NCBI RefSeq assembly: GCF_026745355.1
Contig: NC_079210.1
Span: 33,176,516 to 33,240,515, forward strand
Direction of reading: 5' to 3'
DNA length: 64,000 nucleotides
Source: Beta vulgaris subsp. vulgaris
Taxonomy: Eukaryota > Streptophyta > Magnoliopsida > Caryophyllales > Amaranthaceae
Within the stretch, counting starts at the first letter, position 1; each line of letters opens with the position of its first letter. Positions 40,220 to 51,685 of the stretch are shown here, in pieces. Position numbers and translations under genes: made by a program. A model generated the notes under the pieces. That model worked only from the letters and a program-made list of their open reading frames with translations, was not told the DNA's origin and did not search any database.

Positions 40220-41745
40220 GAGCAAGCACATCCATGAGGAGCTCCCCATCCTCATAGTATTTCTCTCTCTTTCCCTCCTTACACCTCACTTTCTTTTTCT
40301 CTCTCCTTCTTACATCTTCTTTCCTTAAAAATTGTCTTACCTTTTCCCCATCCTTGAGGATCCTTATTACACTCTCTCCCAAATCATAATCATATCCCAT
40401 AAAAAAAATCCATATTTCATCCAATTTGTATTTACATGTTTTCTTCAAAGAAATTTGGTTATTACGTGATTAACAAAAAAACGAAATAATTATAAAAACT
40501 ATATTGATGCATTTATTTTTATCGATAAAATCTATTTTATATGGAATAATAAGTACGTTGTATAAATTAATACTACGATAAAACTAAGATACACTCCAAC
40601 TAGCAAATTTTAGTACGTGAATTTAAGCACATACAAACCGTTGGAAATGGTTTCATACATGTTCTATTACATCGTTTTCAATGATATAGGAATTTTTCTA
40701 TCTTGAATAGCATGCAGTTTTCAAATATAGCTGCTTAATTAGATTTTTGAAGTCGTTTAGGTCGGGTAATAGAAGGCTTAGGCATGGTCTTGCTTGACGA
40801 AGCAACCTCATGTTAATGTATATCTTGAAGAAATTATGTTAGATCGTCAGAATTTTTAGATCTTTCTCATTCATCTTCAACGATCATATTGTTCATTATG
40901 ACACATGACATCATAATTTTCCAAGCTAAAGTCGGTTATTGTATAATTGCAAAACAAGCTTGGAGAACTGCAAACACACGCTCAACATCTATCCTAACAC
41001 CCTCTTCGTGTTGGGAGAATAACCAATGTTTTGGTGTTTGGGGTAGACTTACGGCGGAGATGGATGATGCCCATTTAGGATATATCCCAAATCTCAAATA
41101 ATACACCATATTGTAAGGTTTTCCACTCACATTATAACTCACTTGCGGAGCTCGACCATGTAAAACGTCATAAAAAACAGGAGAATGTTGCAACACATTT
41201 TTATCATTGCATTTACTAGGCGTGCAGAACCCAAAGATCACTTGAAGCAACAATTTTCAATATTATAGTTGTCGTTTTAGATTTTCCTCAATACAACCTT
41301 TCCATGCAATTGGACAATTTTTCCACTGCTAGTGCATGCAATCAATGCTTCATGTCATGTCTGGAAACCCATGATGTTCGTTTATATGAGGGATACAATG
41401 GACGTCCTCCGATGTTGCCTTTCATAGGTATTCACCTGAGAATTGTGAGATAACTCTGTCGACAAAGTGCGTAAGGCGTTGAGTTGTTGTGCTTGCACTC
41501 ATTTTAAGGTACCCGTCAACATGGTCAACTAATGTGGTATATGCGGGCATCCTCATCGCAACGACACATTTTTGCAACTCAGAGGCACCAAATCTTCCCG
41601 TGGCATCTCACCTCTATTCAAAATATTTATCACTTGTAAGAACGTTTTAGACAATGCAAATAAATACATACGAATTTGGAAAACTTCGGCAAAACATCTC
41701 ATTTATGTACAACGACTCATTATTAAAATGATCTTGGACTAGTGT
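40220..41745 (-). pseudogene. PIF/Harbinger transposase relic
   Basis: The minus strand encodes recognisable Harbinger nuclease blocks: an NCMER..-like segment and a TTIILKIVASSDLWV-like segment near 41290-41240, SKCNDKNVLQHSPVFYDVL (about 41220-41165), YNMVYYLRFGIYPKWA (41115-41060), DVERVFAVLQACFAII (40985-40940) and an IVEDER block near 40880. Several stops and frame changes make it non-functional. TTA at 40217-40219 followed by GAGCAAGCACATCC may be the element's terminus; the other end is lost, probably at the LTR fragment near 41757. Confidence 0.75.
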
Positions 41746-41756
41746 ATATATAAATT

Positions 41757-42432
41757 GTGTCCCCCCATTGAATACCCAATGATGAACTAAACTGTCGTCC
41801 TAATTGGTCCGTTCCAAAGGAAGTGCAATTTGAAAAGCTAAGCCCAAAATCATTTTACGAATTCAAAGTAAATTTATTCGTTTAAAATAATATCGAGCCC
41901 ATTTTTAAGAGCCCAATTAATTATTCATGATAACTAATTGTATTTTCAAGCCCAATTTCATATAGCCTGTTAATTATTTCTTATAGTTAATTCTATTATT
42001 ATTATTGATAATTACTCTCTTCGTTTTTTAATTGCTATGTTGTTGTATGCACAATAATTTAGGTAGTGTCATTTTCAAGCTATTTGGATGGTACTTTTTG
42101 GCCTATTTAATGTAAAATAATGGAAAAAAGTGAAAAAGTAGTACTTTTGGATAGAAATGAGAAAAATAAATATAATATTATTACTTTATGGTTAGCCAAA
42201 TACCCCAAATAAGAAAAATGTAGCAATTATAAAGAAACTACCATTTAAAGAAAATGTAGCAATGAGAAAACGAAGAGAGTAATAAATATTTTCCTAAAAT
42301 TCAAAGATATTTCAAAAATAAATTGTTGTTCCAAAAGATAGCTAATTTTGGATTTAATAGGATAAACTTTCATCAAAGAAACAAAGGAATCTTTAAATGA
42401 ACGAAAATCGGTCATATGTGTGTTGTATCAAG
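41757..42432 (+). repeat. Tat LTR fragment (5' half), plus orientation, with MITE inside
   Basis: Matches the start of the Tat LTR (GTGTCCCCCCATTGAATACC against GTGTCTCCCCATTTAAGC) and the AATTATTCATGATAA block, continuing past the inserted MITE at 42015-42279. It ends where the reverse LTR begins. Confidence 0.7.
42015..42279. mobile_element. Stowaway-like MITE
   Basis: Inverted ends CTCTCTTCGTTTTTTAATTG and its match ending TGAGAAAACGAAGAGAG, with TA on each side. 265 bp, no ORF. It sits inside the Tat LTR fragment, so it is younger than that fragment. Confidence 0.85.
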
Positions 42433-42440
42433 GGCACTAG

Positions 42441-43864
42441 TGTAAGCGTGGATTTATTTTGCCTATGCGGAGTGAGAGCGTATTAGATTTGACCACCCCA
42501 ATATAAAGGTTTTTGTATTTGAAATGTTTTGAAGTCGCCAACAAATCTTTAAAGGAAGAATCATAAACCTAATTGGATATTGCTGGCCTCTACTAAATAT
42601 CGATTCATGTCAATTTTTATGCCAAAGAATAACCACATAATGTTTTAAGCGCCCTAAAAGAATTAGTATAATTGGTTTAGGAAACACATAAAAATACTAT
42701 TTTTAGTGATATGTTATTATGCAATCAATATTACAGGGAACCTAGAAAATTCTCCAAATTAATTTGATTAATATTAGAACAGTTCCTTAGGTCTTGATTA
42801 ACAATAATAACATGTAGGTGATAAAAACAATAAAGCAGGACAATCATATAATTAATATGCATAGAGTAATCAGTCAAGCATATAATATATATAAAAATAA
42901 ATAAAAGAAAGAATAAAGGTTTAGAATATAGAGTAGAACGATTTTACATCAAAGATCTACATCATGAAATAAATGTTTAGTAACTCCAATAGAAAAATAA
43001 TAATTGATTCAAGAACCTTGAGAATTATACCGTCGCTTGAGTCTGTGAGATTCACAACCTTCGGGACGAGCAATCGTGAAGCCTGAAAATCTGAATATTT
43101 GAAATTATGTTGATTTGAATGTGTTTGTGTTTGAAAGGTATGAATTTTGTAGGGAAGTTTTATATTTCATAGGGAGGTTCGTAAAGTATTCGTCGAGTGT
43201 TATGTGAAAAATCCATTTTTCAATCTGTATAGAAATCAACCCAATTTATAGAAAAAACGACACTACACCTCACGCGCCAGCTGCGTCTGGCGCAGGCTGG
43301 TGTGTCACGCACATGACGCGACATGCCCAGTAAAAACTGTACACGTGGTACGCTTTTTGAAAAAAGTAAGAAAAAATCCGAGTCTCGCGCAGAGAACTAC
43401 GCTTAACGCAGAGCAGTGTGCCAAGCGCACAACACAGTGCCACGTGTCAAGAGAAGTTGCGCCAGGCACACCAGCCTGGTTTTTGACACGCCTTTGCCAA
43501 CTTTTTTGAAAACGCGTTTTAAAATATTTCCTTTTATCCTTTAATTTCGAAAATCTGATTTTACGGGATAAAATCTTTAACTATATAGAAATATCTTTTG
43601 AAAATATTTATTTATTATAAGTAAAACAATTAATTATTATTAAACAATTAATTGGGCTTTGCAAAGAATTGGGCTCAAAATGCAATTAATTATCATGAAT
43701 AATTAATTGGGTTTTGAAATAGGACTTCAACACTTTTCAAAATGATTTTGGAATGGCTTTTCAAACTGCTCTACCCTTGGGTCGGACCAATTAAGACCAC
43801 GATATGTTTCAGCACCAGATCTTTAAATGGGGAAACACGATTATGTGTCTACAGAAGCTCCCAC
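42441..43864 (-). repeat. Tat LTR, reverse copy
   Basis: Full-length LTR of 1424 bp, homologous to 1362-2865. The GC-rich word island (43265-43490) has its own arrangement of CGCGCCAGC, TCTGGCGCAGG, GCGCACAAC and GCGCCAGGCACACC. Confidence 0.85.
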
Positions 43865-45340
43865 TTTGATTGAGGTTCAAGGTACCGAAAGTCAAAGTAT
43901 ACGATGTCGGGACGGAGAACGATTCTAAACACTCTGCAGTTTAGAACGGATCTATATACACCAATATCTGTAAAACAAAGTTAGTATGTAGGACAATAAC
44001 TACAAGCAAGATGATTACCTGCAGAAGATGATGTTAGCAAATAGGTGCAAACAACTCAGATAAGCATATAATTATGCAAAGATGCAAGGCTCTCCGAGGA
44101 CACATGAGACGCAATGCAAGGATTAAGGTTATGCAAAGCTAAGGGATGAGACGTCATGCAAGGTCCAGGTTATGCAACACTAGAATGTATGAAATGTAAG
44201 GTTAGGATTTTGTAAGGCTAGAAGATGTGTCGAATGATATAATGATCAGGAATGAATAGAATGATTTTTCGAAAATAATTTTCAGTAAATAATCAGGGTC
44301 TGTAAACAACGTCCGCGGATTACAACTTTTCGGGAGTTTGATTTGGAGGCACCACCACATATATGAAGGCCTCAGTTTCGATGAGCTTGCCTTAAATAAG
44401 GCTTGAGCCTTGATTGAAATCTACTTGATCTGTCTTAAGCGTTGAAAGTTGTCATTGGGGACTCTTCATTGGGAAGTTGATTAGGCAAAGTCAGATATCG
44501 CCGAAAACCATGGGATTGCCGGAGAGTCCTTAGCTTTGGGCTAAAGGAGAGTTTGGATTAAAAATATAAAGGTTCAAATTTTGTGACTCGAATGAATGCA
44601 GGTGGGAGAAGGCTTTGACGAGGCTAGGTTCAGACTCGTGTGTATGTCCGGATCTAGAAAGAGATTATGCTCCTGAACTCTAGAAAGTCAAATCATTAGA
44701 CCTTGACTAATTTTATTTTATTGAAGCGGTCGGGTTTCGAAATGAGCATTCTTGCGGAATCAAACCATTCATAGTTCTGGATCTGATTTCTTTTTTTATT
44801 ACTATTTTTCTTTTGTGCCCTAACTTTTGCCTAGGCCGCTTTTTCGGGTTTCTAGCATAGCTGGCTTGGACATACCTTGAAAAAGGAGCTAGTGTTGATG
44901 AAAGGTTGAGAAGTTTAAGGGTTGAGGCTTAGATGAAGGTTTAAGTGGTTGGGCTAATGGATTATATGGTTAAGATTTGATGGGGTTGAGGGATTTGAAT
45001 GAGAGGGAAAACTTGTTTGCAAGCCTCCTAGCTTGACTTTTTGTTTCTTTTTGCCTTTGGCTCTTTAATTTTGCACTTTTGTGTGTTTTTCTTTTGCTTC
45101 TGATCTTTTCTTTTTGCACTTTGAATTTTTTCACTTTTTTTTTTGTTTTTGCCTGGCATTGATTTACTTTGATGTAGTAAGGCTTAAACAAAGTTATTGG
45201 TTTAGGATATTGGAAGGTTTGCAGGTCATTTGTGGAGCTGTGCTTGGAGATGATGGTTTATGGATGATGGAGGGAAGACGAGAATAACTCTTGACCTAAA
45301 GTATGTCCATTTTTCATTTTTCTCTTTTTTTTTTTTATTT
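42441..45340 (-). mobile_element. Tat/Ogre-like element, 3' part (reverse orientation)
   Basis: A 3' LTR at 43864-42441 (minus; TGTAGACAC to CGCTTACA) is preceded on minus by the polypurine tract AAAGTGGGAGC. About 1.4 kb of internal sequence (43865-45340) is homologous to 7740-9268, including the A-rich tract. No gag or pol. The LTR abuts a plus-orientation fragment of the same family. Confidence 0.8.
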
Positions 45341-45375
45341 CAGATCTCTTTTTATTATTACTGGTAGTTAAGTTG

Positions 45376-45660
45376 CAGTAGTAGAATAATTGCTTATTGA
45401 TGCGGTGATATTGTTGCGATTTTACCCATACGCAGCAATATATCACGTAAAAAGAAAAAGAAAAATATAAAATAACCATATTGCTGCGATTTCGGTCGAA
45501 AACCGCAGCAATATGGTTTCAACGGATTTTTTTTTACTATTTGACCAAACATATTGCTACGGTTTCCGACAAGAACCGCAACAATATACTAAAATAATAA
45601 TAAAATATTATTTTAATCTATTGATGCGGTTCGTTCTAGAAACCGCAGCAATAGGGTCAT
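45376..45660. mobile_element. CACTA-type transposon end with subterminal foldbacks
   Basis: Begins CAGTAGTAGAATAATTGC, one base from the CACTAGTAGAA terminus. It then has inverted repeats of the TTGCTGCGG/CCGCAGCAA words (45479-45517, 45549-45590, 45618-45656). It is the mirror partner, in type, of 5095-5330. The far end was not found. Confidence 0.55.
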
Positions 45661-45699
45661 TAGGGTTTTGTTTGGCAATTCAAAGTTATTGAAAACCAA

Positions 45700-45965
45700 A
45701 AAAAAAACAGAGTTACAGAGCCTCAACATCATCAACCAGGCTAGGTGGTAAGGAGCCACCCTTTTCCAACATGGAAAGGGCCCAGACCAATCTAACAGGC
45801 ATGAACATGCTCAGGCTATACAACCTCAAATAACAAGCAAGAGCCTCAAGGACTCTAAGCTTCTACAAGCAATTCTAAACATAATTTGTTTACAGCTAGC
45901 CAACACATCTAGAGCTGGCCTATTAAACACTAAAGCATTCCTATTCATCCATATTTGGTATACTA
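45700..45965 (-). pseudogene. Short LINE 3' end fragment
   Basis: On minus, after a junction near 45965, the sequence reads YQIWMNRNALVFNRPALDV, the C-terminal block (W..RN..VF) seen after plant L1 reverse transcriptases, followed by a non-coding tail to about 45700. It directly abuts the MULE transposase relic. Short and truncated; the family call rests on one motif. Confidence 0.4.
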
Positions 45966-47430
45966 TTTCCACAAAGAATAGGCAAAAGTTGACCCCCGCA
46001 TGCATGTTTTAAGAAACAACCATCTACCCCAAATATCAGTCTACAAGTGTCTTTGAAGCTTTTCTTCAATGGTTCAAAACAAACATAAAATCTTTGGAAC
46101 ACCTTTGGCTTCCCAACCTCTCCTTCAAGTGTTTTCAGAACACATGTTGTCCCTGGGTTACTTCTAATTAACTCTAACAAATAAGGCTTTAATATCCCAT
46201 ATTGCTTCTCCATTAAACTTTGTACAGCATTTAAAGCCTTATTCTTAGCCCTTTGACACTTTCTGATACAAACAACAATGTCATATTTGTCCTTCATGTC
46301 ATCCTTCATCTCAATTGGTTTCATCCTAGGATTTGTCAAAATCTTTTCCATAAATTCAGTAACTAACCAATCAGAAGTAATCAGTCTGTTTGTGAAGGTT
46401 CTCTTGCAATTTACATGGTCAACTTGAATCGATTTCACTTCCAACCAGATGGGTCTTCGATGTCTGGACCTGCAGTCATCTCCCACATACAACCAGCACA
46501 TCCTATGTGTAATTGTTTCTTATCATTCTTCAACTATATTAAGTCCTTGTGTTGTTGTATGGAATACCATAGGATAGCTAATTTCAAGACACTTTGTGAT
46601 GTGAACCTCAAACCTACTGTAAATTGGACGTTAGCCATGTCAGTTTTCTCATTAAAAGAAGGGTAATGCACCCTTTTGCTCCTCTTTTTAATGGTGACCT
46701 CACCTTCTTCTGAACTTGAGGAGTATAATGGACCCTCATCTTCCGAGTCTCTTTGATCAGATTGATATCCTCCCTCAAATGTTGTTAAAAAAGTGGGCCA
46801 CGAGTTCCCTATCATCACATCAGTTTGATTGTTCATAACTTCAACTTGATCTCTAACACCTTCCACTTCAATATGACCTCGTTCTCCCATAGATTTTGAT
46901 GTGTTATTAACCTTTAGACAGTCAGACAAAGGACCAACTCTTTCCTTTTGCTCTTTCCTTAAACCCAAATTCGTTCTTCTAAAGCTCATCAACTCATCGA
47001 CATCGTACTCTAGCTCTTCCTGCACGATATCATCAAGCTGGACAAAATTCTCAAATAATCCACCGTCATCGTCACCATTGACCAGATCAACATCAACCTC
47101 ATTGGTCTTTGACCTATGTTGCTTCTTCTTTCCACCAACTTGTTCAACTACATCATCATAGTCACAATGAAATAGTTCCCTAGGATCCATCTTGTAAGTC
47201 TCATCTTCCCCACTGTCATCATCCTCACTTGTTTCCTCATCACTCTCAATATATCCATCTTTCTCATGATTAGGTTCACTATTACAATTTAGAGGTTCTT
47301 CGGGGGCTGTGTGTTGTTTAGTGATTTCCAAATTTGAGGTCGTTGATAGTTGTGTAGCCAATAAGTCAGTGCAAATTGTGGATTGTTGTGTATGGTTTAT
47401 GGGTACGTCATCCCCAACCATCGTCATCAT
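45966..47430 (-). pseudogene. MuDR-type (MULE) transposase, N-terminal part, broken and truncated
   Basis: Minus strand from the ATG at 47430. An acidic linker comes first, then the MuDR N-terminal domain (FTVGLRFTSQSVLKLAI near 46620-46570), a stop at 46536-46534, and the zinc-like GCAGC..W segment in shifted frame. It continues LITSDWLVTEFMEKIL and YDIVVCIRKCQRAKNKAL through a QRFYVCFEPLKKSF block to the start of the DDE domain, IFGVDGCFLKHACGGQLL (about 46015-45975). The rest of the catalytic core is missing and is replaced by LINE-like sequence. Not functional. Confidence 0.8.
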
Positions 47431-48642
47431 CGCTGTTAAATAAACCAGAATAAGAAAAAATTAACAGTTTTGTTTTCCTTTTCCTTAAACACTCACAGAT
47501 TATAATATTTAGTTAAATTTGTTGAAACCCTAACTTTAAATCTTAATTTGGTTAAAAAATAACACTTTAAATCTTAATAAAACAAGAACTGTAAACTCTT
47601 GTTTTCAATATCAACAAATAAAGACAAAACCTAAATCAATTCTTTAATGGCTACTTTGCCCACTAACAATTATTAAATCAGTAGAACAAAGCAAATGAAA
47701 AACATACCTGTACAAAACTTCGTATTTTTGTAACTTTTCAACTTCTTAATTTTACTTTGCTTCGTATTTTCTCTTTTTGATCCCCATGAAATTTGCCATT
47801 TAGGAGGAATTTATATTTTGGTAGAGATGAAAGGGAAGAGGAAGAGAGGTGAATGGCTGCCCAAAATAAAAACGAGTGAATGAGTGGGAATGTGAGGAGG
47901 TTCTAGTGTATTACACAACACTTTATAAAATTAGATAAAGCGCGTGAGAGTCACGATTTCGCACCGATCAATTTTTAGGGGTATTTGTCGTCGTAGAGCA
48001 ACTTATATACCCAAATGTCGTCGGTGCTAATTTTTATACCCAAATGGTCAAAGGGTGTATTTTTTTATACCTATTTGGTCATTTGGCCCACTATCTCCCC
48101 TCTTCTCAAGTGCCCACCCAGCACCACCGACGGCCTCACCTTTCTCTCTCCTCCAAACCTATGCTCGCCGTCAACCACCACGCCTCCCCTTCTCTTTGTC
48201 CCCTCCCACCACCATCAACGACCCCACCTCTCTTTCGAACCTATGCTCACCCTCAAACATCTAAAAGCTACCTCCTTTACCGCACCACCACCATCCACCG
48301 CCGCGAAGCTCCTCCCTCTAATCCTCCCCATCTCAGTGGGATCCTCTTTTACTTTGCCTGCTAAATTAACCCTCCAAGTATGGGAGCTCCTAGCCATTTT
48401 CCTCTCCACCATTGTGCCTCGTCCTCAACCCTCTACCTTCACCCAGCCACCATTTACTATTCATGGTGTTGATGGTTTGTGGGTTTGTTCTATTATCACT
48501 CAGAGAAAAGGAGGCAATCAGTTTGGGTCTCTAGGGTAGGGCGGTGGTCTCCAAGAGGGAGGGAGATAGCGGGCAGCCTAGTAAAGGGGTGGGGGAAGGG
48601 TTAGTTTTTTCTTCTTCAATAATTGAATTAATTTTTTAATAC
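47431..48642. other. MULE 5' flank and unassigned pyrimidine-rich DNA
   Basis: 47431-47990 is the AT-rich upstream part of the transposase relic. Bases 47990-48060 contain paired ATACCCAAATG words. 48100-48480 is C-rich and leaves overlapping Pro/Ser/Thr open frames in three frames, which I take as chance. Confidence 0.4.
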
Positions 48643-49449
48643 TGGTTTGATAAATAACGCCCTAGAATTTCATAGTAACGCCCTAAATACATAATTTTAT
48701 ACCATATTTTATACTTTTCTATTTCTTCTCCTTCCTTCTTCCTTCCTTTTCCCTCACCTCTGCTTCCCCTTTCCCTTCTTCTTTCAGCACCACAGTAAAT
48801 TTCACCATTGAATTAGAGCTACCACCACCAATTTTCAGGCGACACCATCTTCTCCGGCGAGCTTGACCATAGACTCCCGACCTACGACACCCCATCAATT
48901 TATTTTTTTTAAAAAAAAATTATGGTGAGGCGTCCACCGTGGACGCCCCACCACAGGTGCAGCCGCCTACCATGGACGCCTGTGTCTGTGGTAGGGCGTC
49001 CATGGTGGACGCCTCACCATAATTTTTTTTTTTATATAAAAAATCAATCTTTTTTTCTCATAAACTCAGATTTGAATTTCATTTTTGTGGGATTTGTTTT
49101 GTGGGATTAAGTATAATCTTGGCTAAAATTGTGGAGGAGAGTATAAGAATATATTGTGAGTAATTTCTACTGTGACTATGAATCTCTGAGTAATTGGGTG
49201 AGTTTTTTTTTCTCAATTTTTTGTAAACTGGACTTCACAGGTTAGTATAAAAATCTGAATATGGAATTAGGATGTTTCTTACTGCTCAATGAAGTGGACT
49301 GGTGGTGGTGGAAGAACGAAAATGGAAAGGGCCGGGACGGTAAGGAAGGAGGAAGGAAGAGGGAGAAGAAATAAGAAATTATAAAAACGGTATAAAAATG
49401 CGTATTAGGGCATTAGTAAAAAATTTTAGGGCATCAAATAGCAAAACCC
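48643..49449. mobile_element. MULE-type non-autonomous element with long terminal inverted repeats
   Basis: Left end GGTTTGATAAATAACGCCCT and right end AGGGCATCAAATAGCAAAAC are inverted repeats. The similarity extends about 60 bp inward (ACGCCCTAAATAC...TTTTATACC on both arms). Long TIRs without ORF suggest a Mutator-like MITE; a clean 9-bp target duplication was not seen. Confidence 0.6.
48911..49031. repeat. 46-bp near-perfect foldback with 29-bp loop
   Basis: 48911-48956 and 48986-49031 are inverted copies with 44 of 46 positions matching. The arms contain GGCGTCCACCGTGGACGCC, itself a palindrome, and the loop holds a further CATGGACGCC word. It lies inside the MULE-type element. An RNA from here would form a stable hairpin. 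Confidence 0.9.
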
Positions 49450-49522
49450 ATTTTAAAAGGGAGAACTGGTCAACAAGTTTTTTTTACCACTTAAGCAATT
49501 CACAAGTTAAATTGGCCCATTT

Positions 49523-50152
49523 ATAAATGATATCTCTCTCCCCTCTCTCCTCTCTACTTTCAAAAACCCTAGCCTCCATTGTTGATTTTTAAAGGGGCTT
49601 CCATCGGTTTTTACCGTTGGAAAGCCCCCCCCTTTGTTTTTTTTTTTTTGTTTTAGGTTTCCAATAACGATTTCTCCCTCGAAAGAAAGGGTTTTCGATC
49701 TCCTTCGTAAGAAAAGGTTTTTCGATCTCCTTCGAAAGACAAGGTTTTTCGACCTCCTTCGAAAGACAGGGTTTTTCTCCTCTTTTAGAGGGGGAATTTC
49801 TACAGGTTACAATCCGGGATACTAGATCTAATGGATTGCCGTGAAATTATTTTGTTGGTGAAGAATTATGCGGGATCACAAAGGTTATCAATTTTTCGAA
49901 TACGGTCAGATGAATCCGACGGAAATCATCCTCACGACTACAAGGGATCGTTAGATTGTCTCTCCAAAAAGGCTGTATTTTCCAGCGATATAAGCGGGGA
50001 GATGTTCCACATTGCAAGATTTGTTTGACGATCGTAGTTTTTATGAAGGAAATTTTTGTTTGATTCCACTTATGTATTTGTTTGATTCGATTGCTTATGT
50101 AGATGTCGTATGACTTTTTATTAATGAATTAATTTTACTATTCCAAAAAAAA
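49523..50152 (+). mobile_element. Hairpin retroposon, copy 2
   Basis: Flanked by perfect 19-bp direct repeats AAGTTAAATTGGCCCATTT (49504-49522, 50153-50171). The start is pyrimidine-rich with AAACCCTAG. A foldback GGGGCTTCCATCGGT / ACCGTTGGAAAGCCCC lies at 49594-49628, then a T-rich acceptor-like run ending TTTTAG, and three 33-bp repeats of TTCGATCTCCTTCGAAAG type (49680-49780). The 3' part GTAGATGTCGTATGAC...TTAATGAAT and oligo-A follow. It has no Pol III boxes and no long ORF. Confidence 0.85.
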
Positions 50153-50171
50153 AAGTTAAATTGGCCCATTT

Positions 50172-50643
50172 TGAGCAGCCAAAAAAGTTGGGATTATTTC
50201 TACAATTGTAAAAGGTGGAATTATTTCTATATTTTTCCTTAATATTATTCTAATTGAACGCAACCATTCTGAAAGTTATAAGCCTTCAACAAAAATGCAC
50301 ACATCTAAAAGTTTCTACCTCTGTTTTAAGGTTCTACCCACTTACAGACTTACTATACATACATATTTTAAGGCAAATTGGAGAAAGTGTGTACAAAAGT
50401 GAGTCAGCTTGATTTCTCTATTTTTTATTTTTTTTTTTGGTGAGGAGGGAGAGGGTTTATTTTATTTTAAGGGATATAGAAAGCATAAAAGATAGATTTT
50501 GGGCCAAGAATGATTAAATTATAGAAAATGATAAATACAACCATAAGGATTGCACTTAAGAACCTAAAAGAGGAAATTCTAAGTAATATTCAAACATTAA
50601 TTACATTGATTTACGCGTGATCGTGACATAAATTCACAACTTA
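50172..50643. other. Intergenic DNA without recognised feature
   Basis: AT-rich with one T run at 50417-50440. Nothing assigned. Confidence 0.4.
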
Positions 50644-51003
50644 GGCTATGTTTAGTTCACCTGAAATTTTCTGATCTGAACTTAACTGATCTGATCGGAA
50701 TTTATTTTTTCTGATCCAATCTGATCTGATATGAACTGATCTGATTTATAAGATCTTATCTTTTAGATTTTTCTCAATATATAAGAAAAAATATAGTCAT
50801 ATGCGGTCTTGTTTGATTCGTCTAAATGAGTACTTTATTAATATTCAATTATTATAATTTTTACTAATATGTAATGAAAAATATTTAATAGTAATAATGA
50901 TTTTTAAATATAAGCATGATCTGAACTGATCTGAAACTTATTTTTTCTAATCTGATCTGATTAGATCTGAAATAAGCAAAAATAAGGTGAACTGAACATA
51001 GCC
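50644..51003. mobile_element. Tourist-like (PIF/Harbinger) MITE
   Basis: Inverted ends GGCTATGTTTAGTTCACCT and AGGTGAACTGAACATAGCC with TTA duplications at 50641-50643 and 51004-51006. 360 bp; inside are many TGATCTGA words. No ORF. Confidence 0.9.
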
Positions 51004-51120
51004 TTAATACCATTTTAGGGAATGTATTTAGTGCTTATATACAACCCTAGGGGTTGTATGTATCATTACCCTTAAATTATTATATATCTTTTGCCAAATG
51101 ATTAATAAAGTAAAGTATAA

Positions 51121-51685
51121 GGGGAGCCACTCCCTTCCCCCCCTCTCTCTCTAAACCCTAGTCTCCCTTACCTTTTCTTCATCAGTTAGGGGGTTGCCAT
51201 GGATGTTTTCATCCATGGTAAGCCCCTCTCCCTCTTTTATTTTCAGTTTTTTATTTTTGTTGAATAAATTAGTACCTCTTTATGAGATTTTTTGGTACTC
51301 TCTGCTGTGGAGATCTCCTTCTCCCCTATGGGAGTTGTGAGTATGGTTTTTTTTGTTTTTAGGTATGAAAAATTGTTCTCATTGGTTGAAGTTCGAGATT
51401 CAACATGAAGGTATTGAAATCTCAGATGCGGTAAACATGGCTCGATCAAGATTGTTCTTCCCAAACTATGTCAGAATGATAGACTTCCTCATCAATAGCT
51501 GTTTGATTCAGCAAATACAAGGGGGTTGCATTGTATTGCTCGATTTAGTTCATTGTAGTTTTTTCGAAGACGAATTTGATTTAACCTTGTTGGATTTGTA
51601 TCTTGTTTTTCTTTAATATCTATTGTAGATGTCATTTGACCTTCAGTTAATGAAATTTCTCTTTTAAAAAAATTAAAAAATAAAA
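51121..51685 (+). mobile_element. Hairpin retroposon, copy 3
   Basis: 10-bp direct repeats TAAAGTATAA at 51111-51120 and 51686-51695. The start is C/T-rich with AAACCCTAGTCTCC. A foldback at 51189-51226 (GGGGTTGCCATGGATG / CATCCATGGTAAGCCCC) follows. An intron-like stretch begins GGTAAGCC and runs to a TTTTTGTTTTTAG acceptor-like site near 51361. The 3' module is GTAGATGTCATTTGACCTTC...AATGAAATTTCTCTTT, then an A-rich tail. The body is closely similar to copy 1 (14466-15045). Confidence 0.85.

Noticed and set aside
48015..48539. 174-aa Pro/Ser/Thr-rich open frame
   Set aside because: C-rich sequence keeps three frames open at once; no recognised domain.
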